A DNA stretch of 5,084 nt from Candidatus Falkowiibacteriota bacterium. GTDB lineage: Bacteria; Patescibacteriota; Patescibacteriia; Patescibacteriales; WJLG01. Below the pieces are notes generated by a model that saw only the letters and a list, made by a program, of their open reading frames with translations, did no database searches and was not told the DNA's origin. Each line of letters starts with the position of its first letter. The first letter of the stretch is position 1. Positions 1 to 5,084 of the stretch are shown piece by piece. The position numbers were made by a program, and so were the translations under genes. Location of the stretch: contig WJLG01000004.1 in the NCBI GenBank assembly GCA_014728685.1, positions 1 through 5,084 of the forward strand, given 5' to 3'.

Positions 1-375
1 CAATATTCCCAACAAAGAAACCGCAAGCAGGAACAAGATGATGATATTCAAAATATTATTCACCAAGTCCCAAGCTTTCTTGTTGCCGGATGTCGGAAAA
101 CAAACCTTATCATCGCATCTCATATTTTTTATCATACCGGTGAATATCGGTATGAATCCGGCCGACAAAGCTCCGACAACTATCAAATTAAAAACCAGAT
201 CCGGTATTCTAAAGGCCGCATAATAAACATCCAATGTCTCGCCCGCTCCGAAACGGGAGGCTAATATTCTATCTCTTAAGATGCCTAAAAATTTACTGAC
301 CAAAGAAGACATGGCCACTAAAATAGCAGCTACGGTAATACTGTTTATCTGTTTGTTGAACAATTTTTTTATCAT
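1..375 (-). CDS. murJ: MurJ/MviN lipid II flippase, N-terminal part (cut by left edge)
   Basis: The 125 visible residues are the N-terminus of MurJ (MviN), a MOP-superfamily membrane transporter that moves lipid-linked peptidoglycan precursor from the inner to the outer face of the cytoplasmic membrane. The family signature is clear: FLGILRDRILASRFGAG at residues 29-45, then LDVYYAAFRIPDL at 48-60 and GALSAGFIPIF at 68-78. Arg34, Asp35 and Asp49 align by eye with Arg24, Asp25 and Asp39 of E. coli MurJ; Arg18 is Lys28 here, and the Arg52 position is Phe. Predicted helices are about 10-32, 56-82 and 105-125. The loop at 83-101 looks longer than in E. coli and carries Cys87 and Cys92. The start is the ATG at 375-373, which overlaps the stop of the upstream glycosyltransferase gene by four bases, so translation is probably coupled. 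No Shine-Dalgarno motif precedes it. The remaining roughly 400 residues of a typical MurJ lie outside the window. Family is firm; a paralogue flipping another lipid-linked glycan cannot be excluded. Confidence 0.93.
   Translation of the reverse strand, partial: MIKKLFNKQINSITVAAILVAMSSLVSKFLGILRDRILASRFGAGETLDVYYAAFRIPDLVFNLIVVGALSAGFIPIFTGMIKNMRCDDKVCFPTSGNKKAWDLVNNILNIIILFLLAVSLLGIL
372..375 (-). other. ATGA stop-start overlap coupling glycosyltransferase and murJ
   Basis: On the minus strand the bases ATGA at 375-372 contain both the murJ start ATG (375-373) and the TGA stop of the glycosyltransferase (374-372). The next codon in the glycosyltransferase frame, 371-369, is TAA, giving a tandem TGA-TAA stop. 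The bases before the ATG are almost only A and T (CAATAAAAATAAAAA), with no GGAG-like site, so murJ translation probably depends on ribosomes ending the upstream frame. Coupling is inferred from the arrangement. Confidence 0.85.
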
Positions 376-2000
376 TTTTTATTTTTATTGAAATTTTTAT
401 AGTATTTATCATAAAGACCCTGGATCTTTTCTTTTTCCTCTGCCAAGCCGTAAAGCTCGGCCAATGGTCCATAAGAAGGCTCGAATAAGGGCGATATCTC
501 TAAAGCTCTTTCATATTCTTCTATCGCTTCGTCGAATTTTCCAAGAGCGGCCAGTGAATTGGCTAAATTGTGATGAACTTGAGGATAAATATCCTTGATG
601 GCGATGGCTTTATTGTATTCGGCGATCGACTCCTCAAACCTCCTTTGCTCGGCGTAGGCCATGCCCAGATTATTGTGCTGAATAAAACTATTGGGGGTAT
701 ATTGCAAATTCTTTTCATAAAAAGTGATCGGATCCTGCCAATCATTGTTCCTTGAAATGGTCAAATAAACAAATTGCAAAGAGCAAATTGCAAAGAGCAA
801 AGCCAAAAACCCAATTACCACCTTCTTAAGTCTACCATTCTTCATCATGCCAATAAGTAAAAATACTAAGGAAATAACAGCGAGCCAGAAGCCGACCATA
901 GGTAGATAGAGCCAATGTTCATACATGGGCCTATTGACCGGCAGAATGTTCATCCTGGGCGACAATATTATAAAGAACCACAAAAATCCCAGGCAAGGAA
1001 GCTTGCTTTTTCTCCAGGTCTTTACACAGATAAGCACCAACAGAGAGAACAAAAGCAGAAAACCAAGCACCGGCCATGACAAAAATGATAGCACAGGCGC
1101 CACTTCTCTGGCCATATGCAATCCAGCAGGAACGAACAAGAGCTTAAAATACGAAAGCATCACTTTGAAAAAAGTAAATATACGAATCAGGATATTCTGG
1201 TTATATATTTCATTGTGATAAGAAAAATCGCCTTCGCCCTTGAAATTAAGGATCGTAAAGTGCAAAACCAAATACACGGCGGAAAGAAAAAATAATGGAA
1301 CCGTTCTTTTCAAGATTGCCGCGATCTTGTCTTTTTTCAAAGAGAAATTTTCCAATGCCCAATCTACCAGCATCATCAACAAGGGCAAAAGGATCACCTG
1401 TTCTTTTGTAAGTATGCCCAAGATAAAGAACAGCAGGCAAAATCCATAATTGGCCTTTTTATTCTGTTTATTCCGGCGAAAACTCAGATAGAACCAAATA
1501 GCCAGCAAACTGAATAAGGTCGACAAAGGATCAGCTCGGCCGGCCACATAAGACACGGCCTCGGTCTGCAAGGGATGCACCAGAAACATCAAAGCCGGGA
1601 TAAAAGAAAGCCAAAGCGAATATTTGGAGGCGATCTTGTCGTTTTTCAATGAACTCATTATCAACATGAGGATCAGATATACAAGCCAGGCGGAAAAAAT
1701 ATGAATTATAGTATTCGTGAAATGAAACCCCAAGGGCTCAAGACCCCAGATATGATAATCAAGGGCAAAACTAATGAGCAGTATCGGGCGATAATAATTA
1801 GAGATCTGGCCGGCTCCGGCTATCAGATTCTCAGTGAAAAAATTGGGCAAAAATTTCCAATCCTTGATATAAGCATTATTGACTATGGAATCATGATCAT
1901 CCCAAAAAAGCTCATTATCAAAAGAATTGGCGTAGATCCCCAATCCTATTACTAAAAACAATAAAAAAATTATCAATGGATTTTTGAATATTTTTTTCAT
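372..2000 (-). CDS. TMTC-like GT-C membrane glycosyltransferase with C-terminal TPR repeats
   Basis: This 542-residue integral membrane protein resembles the TMTC family of GT-C glycosyltransferases, whose eukaryotic members transfer mannose from a polyprenyl-phosphate donor to protein Ser/Thr. After a first helix (about 7-25) comes an outward loop with Trp33-Asp34-Asp35, the likely catalytic acidic pair of GT-C enzymes. Further family motifs are YYRPILLISFALDY at 69-82, HPLQTEAVSYVAGRADPLS at 142-160, TKEQVILLPLL at 198-208 and EHWLYLP at 361-367. About a dozen hydrophobic helices reach to residue 413. Residues about 420-535 form a soluble tail with at least two TPRs (about 439-472 and 473-506) and probably a degenerate third, expected on the outer face. 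An in-frame TGA sits directly before the ATG, so the start cannot be earlier. The gene follows the synthetase gene by 22 bases and overlaps murJ by four. Donor sugar and acceptor cannot be read from sequence; surface protein or glycan modification is the inferred role. A perfect 14-base tandem duplication lies in the last helix region. Confidence 0.85.
   Translation of the reverse strand: MKKIFKNPLIIFLLFLVIGLGIYANSFDNELFWDDHDSIVNNAYIKDWKFLPNFFTENLIAGAGQISNYYRPILLISFALDYHIWGLEPLGFHFTNTIIHIFSAWLVYLILMLIMSSLKNDKIASKYSLWLSFIPALMFLVHPLQTEAVSYVAGRADPLSTLFSLLAIWFYLSFRRNKQNKKANYGFCLLFFILGILTKEQVILLPLLMMLVDWALENFSLKKDKIAAILKRTVPLFFLSAVYLVLHFTILNFKGEGDFSYHNEIYNQNILIRIFTFFKVMLSYFKLLFVPAGLHMAREVAPVLSFLSWPVLGFLLLFSLLVLICVKTWRKSKLPCLGFLWFFIILSPRMNILPVNRPMYEHWLYLPMVGFWLAVISLVFLLIGMMKNGRLKKVVIGFLALLFAICSLQFVYLTISRNNDWQDPITFYEKNLQYTPNSFIQHNNLGMAYAEQRRFEESIAEYNKAIAIKDIYPQVHHNLANSLAALGKFDEAIEEYERALEISPLFEPSYGPLAELYGLAEEKEKIQGLYDKYYKNFNKNKK
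770..797 (-). repeat. Perfect 14-base tandem duplication inside the glycosyltransferase gene
   Basis: The 14-base unit CAAATTGCAAAGAG (plus strand) occurs twice back to back at 770-783 and 784-797, followed by four more matching bases (798-801). On the coding strand the two copies are read in different frames, as part of LFAICSLQFV (residues 402-411) in the last membrane helix before the TPR tail. Fourteen is not a multiple of three. By hand translation, removing one copy reaches TGA within about ten codons, and adding one reaches TGA almost at once; both would remove the TPR tail. Confidence 0.9.
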
Positions 2001-2022
2001 TCAATAATGATTAATGCGCCGG

Positions 2023-4722
2023 TCAATCCTGCAGATTCAGCTCGGCTTTAAGTGTCTTTCCTTTGCCGAATACTCTAAAGCCTCTTTTCTTGAAAATAGT
2101 TTTGATCTTTTCATTGTCTGCCAAGAATGTGGCCCAGACCCTCTTTATGCCGCGTTTCTCGGCAATGTCAAGCAGATAATCGGTCAGCTTATTGCCAAGA
2201 CCCAATCCTTGCCAAGGATCAGCCACGACTATGGAAAATTCAGCGGTTTCATTATAAGGGTCGGCGATCAATCTGACCACTCCGGCCATCTGCTTCTTCT
2301 TGCCTTCGTTCACCAAAGCGATCAAGGCTATCTCGCGGTCATAATCTATCTGAGTATATCTTTGTAGCATTTCGTGCGTGATCTCTTTGATAGTGTGAAA
2401 AAATCTCTGTCTTTGTGTTTCTTTGGAAAATTTAGTGAACATCTCAGCCTCCAAAGGCTCGTCCTCGGGCTTGATCGGCCTGATCTCGACTTGCTTCTTG
2501 TTCTTTAAAGTATATTTGGTTATATATTCCTTGGGGTAAGGAGATATCACCAAATGGGAATAAGGTTTGGTCTTGATGCCCAAAACTTCCTCATCAAGCA
2601 CCACTTTGGCATCAAGCACTACCCCGCCCTTTTCATCAACAGAAAAAGGATTGATATCCAGCTCTTTGATCTCGGGAAAATCCGAGATCAAATAGGCAAA
2701 TTTATAAAGCAAAAATTGAATGGAGGCAATATCAACATCCGGCATATTCCGATAACCTTTCAGGAGTTTGTATATCTTGGTGCTTTCTATCATTTTCAAA
2801 GCCAAAGACATATTCAAAGGCGGTAATCCGACCTTGGTATCTTTAAAGACCTCGACTGCCACTCCGCCCATGCCGAAAACTATAGCCGGACCGAAGACCT
2901 TGTCCTTCTTGCAGCCGATCAAAAGTTCATAGCGCTTTTTAGCCATCTGTTCTATCAAAACTCCTCGAATATCGGCTCCGGCGACTTTCTTCTTTGCGGA
3001 TCTGATTATCTGCTTATAAGCCTTCTCGGCTTCGGAGGAACTTTTTATTCCAACCGCTACGCCGCCGACATCGGTCTTATGCAGAATATCAGGAGAGACT
3101 ATCTTCATAACTGCCGGAAAGCCGATCTTGGCCGCCAAGCGGCCGGCTTCTTTGGCCGAATTGGCTACTTCGTATTTCGGCACGGAGATATCGTAATAAG
3201 AAAGAAGTTTCTTAGCCTCGTCCTCGGTCATAGAGCTTCGCTCTTCAGCAGCCAAATTATCTATCAACTTTCGAGCCTTATCGTTCTTCGGCTTAAAAGC
3301 GTGAGGTATGGTGGCCGGAGTTTCGTTCAAAGACTCAAGATTCTTGGTGTAGTGATTCAAATACATGAAATTCTTGACCGCTTCTTCCGGAGTTCGATAA
3401 ATGGGCACATTGCCTTTTTCCAATATCTTTCTGGCCGGTAGAACGTCATCACCGCCCATCCAAGAAGCAAACATCATCTTCTGGCTTTTGGCCGCTTTCT
3501 TGTTCAAAGCCACGATCTCCTTGGCCACACCCTCAGGATCGGTCATGGCCTGCGGAGTTAGGATGGTCAGGACCGCATCGACATTTTCATCATCTATACA
3601 AGCCCCAACAGCTATTTTATAGCGATCAGCGTCAGCATCGCCAAGTACATCGATAGGGTTCGACCGACTCCAAGCCTTGGGTAATTTCTTATCCAGTTTA
3701 TTTATGGTCTTTTTATCCAATTCGGCCAAGACTCCTTCCTTATACACCAAATAATCAGTAGCGATAACGCCCGGACCGCCGGCATTAGTCACGACTGCCA
3801 GCCTATTTCCCTGAGGACGCCCTTGCATGGCCAAGGTTTTGGCTACATGAAAAAGATCCAAAGCCGTATCGACCCGGATCGCACCGGCGCGCTCAAAAGC
3901 GGCATCGTAAACCGCGTCATTTCCAGCCAAGGATCCGGTATGAGATTTGGCTGCTTGCGCACCTTCGGAAGTGCGTCCGACTTTCAGGATGATGATCGGC
4001 TTTTGCCGAGCAAAGGCCCTGGCCGCTGACATGAATTTCCTGGCGTCCTTCAAAGACTCCATATAGACCAAGATGCTTTCCGTATCCGGATCATCGCCCA
4101 GATAATCTATCAGATCATGATAAGAAACATCTATAGCCGAACCGATCGAAACAAAATGAGAAAAACCGACGTTATTCTTGACCGCCCAATCAAGTATGGA
4201 AGCGCACAAAGCTCCGGATTGCGAGATCAAGGCGATCTTGCCCTTCAGAGCCATCTTATTAGCGAAACTGGCGTTCAAATTAAGCGATGGTCTGATAAAG
4301 CCCAAGCAATTGGGCCCCAAGATCCTCATGCGGTAAGCTTTGGCAGTATCATATATCTGTTCGCTCATCTTTTTGCCTTCTTCTCCGATCTCGTCAAAAC
4401 CGGCCGAGATCACCACTATCCCGCTGACTCCGGCCCGTCCGCATTCTTCAACCAAAGCCGGTACGGTCTTGGCCGGCGTCGCTATGATAGCCAGATCGAT
4501 CTTATCCGGAATATCACTGACCGATGGATAGGTCTTGATGCCTTGCACCGCTTCCCTTTTGGGATTGACCGGATAGACTATGCCTTTGAAATTATTACTG
4601 ATCAGATTCTTCATCAAAGCATTACCAACCCCTCCTTCTTTGTCAGAAGCTCCAATGACCGCGATCGTCTGCGGATTAAATAGTTTGTCCAATTTCTTTT
4701 CCGATAGTGATGATAGTTTCAT
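2023..4722 (-). CDS. ADP-forming acetyl-CoA synthetase (alpha-beta fusion) with C-terminal GNAT domain, Pat-like
   Basis: This 899-residue cytoplasmic protein has the Pat/PatZ domain order. Residues about 10-145 are a CoA-binding Rossmann domain (AVIGASDKEGGVG at 21-33, GPNCLGF at 136-142). About 155-300 is the succinyl-CoA-ligase-like alpha domain with SQSGAL at 167-172, Glu222 and the phosphohistidine loop KSHTGSLAG at 259-267 (His261). About 305-460 is the third alpha subdomain. About 490-715 is the ATP-grasp beta part with SPDILHKTDVGG at 543-554 (His548), ELDINP at 687-692 and LDAK at 703-706 (Asp689, Asn691 and Asp704, likely metal ligands). About 745-895 is a GNAT acetyltransferase with the acetyl-CoA loop QGLGLG at 838-843. 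The family interconverts acetyl-CoA, ADP and phosphate with acetate, CoA and ATP; in fermenters it conserves energy. The GNAT domain of Pat acetylates protein lysines. Because both histidines are kept, I infer a working synthetase as well as a possible acetyltransferase. Acyl specificity is not readable. An in-frame TAG eight codons upstream bounds the start; the ATG has no Shine-Dalgarno motif. Confidence 0.92.
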   Translation of the reverse strand: MKLSSLSEKKLDKLFNPQTIAVIGASDKEGGVGNALMKNLISNNFKGIVYPVNPKREAVQGIKTYPSVSDIPDKIDLAIIATPAKTVPALVEECGRAGVSGIVVISAGFDEIGEEGKKMSEQIYDTAKAYRMRILGPNCLGFIRPSLNLNASFANKMALKGKIALISQSGALCASILDWAVKNNVGFSHFVSIGSAIDVSYHDLIDYLGDDPDTESILVYMESLKDARKFMSAARAFARQKPIIILKVGRTSEGAQAAKSHTGSLAGNDAVYDAAFERAGAIRVDTALDLFHVAKTLAMQGRPQGNRLAVVTNAGGPGVIATDYLVYKEGVLAELDKKTINKLDKKLPKAWSRSNPIDVLGDADADRYKIAVGACIDDENVDAVLTILTPQAMTDPEGVAKEIVALNKKAAKSQKMMFASWMGGDDVLPARKILEKGNVPIYRTPEEAVKNFMYLNHYTKNLESLNETPATIPHAFKPKNDKARKLIDNLAAEERSSMTEDEAKKLLSYYDISVPKYEVANSAKEAGRLAAKIGFPAVMKIVSPDILHKTDVGGVAVGIKSSSEAEKAYKQIIRSAKKKVAGADIRGVLIEQMAKKRYELLIGCKKDKVFGPAIVFGMGGVAVEVFKDTKVGLPPLNMSLALKMIESTKIYKLLKGYRNMPDVDIASIQFLLYKFAYLISDFPEIKELDINPFSVDEKGGVVLDAKVVLDEEVLGIKTKPYSHLVISPYPKEYITKYTLKNKKQVEIRPIKPEDEPLEAEMFTKFSKETQRQRFFHTIKEITHEMLQRYTQIDYDREIALIALVNEGKKKQMAGVVRLIADPYNETAEFSIVVADPWQGLGLGNKLTDYLLDIAEKRGIKRVWATFLADNEKIKTIFKKRGFRVFGKGKTLKAELNLQD

Positions 4723-4727
4723 AAATA

Positions 4728-4755
4728 TGTATATTTTATTTTTCTATATAGTAAA
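4728..4755 (-). promoter_or_regulatory. Candidate promoter close to the synthetase start codon
   Basis: Reading the minus strand, TTTACT (4755-4750) is followed after 16 bases by TATACA (4733-4728), a weak but plausible -35/-10 pair. A transcript starting six to seven bases after the -10 would begin at or next to the ATG at 4722, making a leaderless mRNA, which fits the absence of a Shine-Dalgarno motif. The -35 overlaps one copy of the CTATATAG palindrome. The region is very AT-rich, so a chance match is quite possible. Confidence 0.35.
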
Positions 4756-4775
4756 CTATATAGATTACTATATAG
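4744..4775. repeat. Three CTATATAG palindromes at 12-base spacing, possible operator
   Basis: The self-complementary octamer CTATATAG occurs at 4744-4751, 4756-4763 and 4768-4775, exactly 12 bases apart. The last two copies share 11 bases (CTATATAGATT). The rightmost copy contains the TAG stop of the hydrolase gene, and the leftmost overlaps the candidate -35 of the synthetase gene. Such regular short palindromes between two genes suit a cooperative regulator site. Any two neighbours could also pair as an 8-base AT-rich hairpin with a four-base loop. The repeat is directly seen; the regulatory role is inferred. Confidence 0.6.
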
Positions 4776-5084
4776 ATTCGAAAACTTCGGGGAATTCCAA
4801 ATGTCCATTACCGGCGTTCAAATGCCCTCCTTTGGAAATAATATTCAACTCGGCATCCAGAGCCTTTTCCAGTTCATGAGCCTTGTCCATGGGGACATAA
4901 GGATCGTTGTCAGAGTGAAAAACTATGAACTTACCGCATTTACCCTTGACCTTTTCAAGGTCAACACCCGCACCTATGAATTTATCCGGTTCGGCAAAAC
5001 CGATCGGGGTGGCAAATCCGGAAACGAATATCGCTTTGCCGATCTTTTGGTTCTCAGGCAGGCTTTCCAAGTATTTCAAAATGG
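4768..5084 (-). CDS. RBBP9/YdeN-type serine hydrolase, C-terminal part (cut by right edge)
   Basis: The visible 104 residues and stop are the C-terminal half of a small alpha/beta-hydrolase of the RBBP9/YdeN group (Ser_hydrolase family, usually about 180-200 residues). The strand FIVFHSDNDPYVP carries the likely catalytic Asp (in DNDPYVP), and KGGHLNAGNGHLEFP carries the likely catalytic His (in GGHLN), followed by the family's typical ending. The segment KYLESLPENQKIGKAIFVSGF matches the strand-helix region that normally follows the nucleophile motif GHSxG, so the Ser lies just outside the window. The frame stays open to the edge: the first complete codon is ATT at 5082-5080, and the TTG at 5079-5077 is an internal Leu, not a start. 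The protein should be cytoplasmic; the substrate is unknown, and esterase activity is only a family-level guess. The TAG stop at 4770-4768 lies within a CTATATAG repeat, and the synthetase gene starts 45 bases further on, same strand. Confidence 0.85.
   Translation of the reverse strand, partial: ILKYLESLPENQKIGKAIFVSGFATPIGFAEPDKFIGAGVDLEKVKGKCGKFIVFHSDNDPYVPMDKAHELEKALDAELNIISKGGHLNAGNGHLEFPEVFESI

Noticed and set aside
133..154. Inverted repeat CATACCG, 8-base loop, CGGTATG
   Set aside because: It lies in the conserved murJ coding segment for FIPIFTGM and is short; chance is the simplest explanation.
369..374. TGA recoded as glycine (code 25)
   Set aside because: TGA is followed by TAA here, and by a TAA four codons after the synthetase TGA, so the ends alone cannot decide; but no in-frame TGA occurs in over 1,400 codons that include many glycines.
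3079..3441. Plus-strand open frame of 120 codons
   Set aside because: Same antisense codon-register effect within the synthetase gene; no family resemblance.
4117..4683. Long open frame of 188 codons on the plus strand inside the synthetase gene
   Set aside because: Its codons lie in exact register with the minus-strand codons, so it stays open simply because the synthetase rarely uses TTA, CTA or TCA. The product has no recognisable domain.
4744..4775. Rho-independent terminator after the hydrolase gene
   Set aside because: The possible hairpins are purely AT-rich apart from the end pair and on the minus strand are followed by an A-rich stretch rather than a T run.
5077..5079. TTG as the start codon of the hydrolase
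   Set aside because: The frame stays open to the window edge and the residues match the middle of the RBBP9/YdeN fold, after the missing nucleophile motif, so the TTG is an internal Leu codon.

Overview
The window is a compact bacterial stretch with four protein genes, all on the minus strand and read from the right edge to the left edge. Both end genes are cut by the window. No RNA gene, mobile element, CRISPR array or gene-free stretch over 300 bases was seen. Gene order, small genes-to-gap ratio, absence of Shine-Dalgarno motifs, and the style of the MurJ and TPR-glycosyltransferase proteins suggest an uncultivated, fermentative lineage such as Patescibacteria (CPR). This is an inference; no marker gene here settles it. 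Long frames without internal TGA, ending in TGA or TAG, fit the standard bacterial code and argue against the TGA-to-glycine code of Gracilibacteria and SR1.

Layout in transcription order: (1) 5084-4768, the C-terminal part of an RBBP9/YdeN-type serine hydrolase, with its catalytic Asp and His but not its nucleophile Ser; (2) a 45-base gap holding three copies of the palindrome CTATATAG at exact 12-base spacing, overlapping a candidate promoter; (3) 4722-2023, an 899-residue ADP-forming acetyl-CoA synthetase (alpha and beta parts fused) with a C-terminal GNAT acetyltransferase domain, the PatZ/Pat architecture, here with both phosphohistidine-type residues present; (4) a 22-base gap; (5) 2000-372, a 542-residue GT-C membrane glycosyltransferase of the TMTC type with C-terminal TPR repeats; (6) 375-1, the N-terminal 125 residues of MurJ/MviN, the lipid II flippase, whose start codon overlaps the preceding stop codon as ATGA.

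The genes fall into two functional pairs. The left pair is envelope related: a lipid-linked-sugar glycosyltransferase translationally coupled to a MOP-superfamily lipid-linked precursor flippase. The right pair is cytoplasmic: a small hydrolase and an energy-conserving acetyl-CoA synthetase that may also acetylate proteins. Short gaps suggest that 4722 to 1 is one transcription unit, possibly starting at the palindrome-rich gap. I found no clearly new system. The best leads are the apparently active synthetase-GNAT fusion, the palindrome array, the glycosyltransferase-flippase coupling, and a perfect 14-base tandem duplication inside the glycosyltransferase gene whose loss or gain would truncate the protein.
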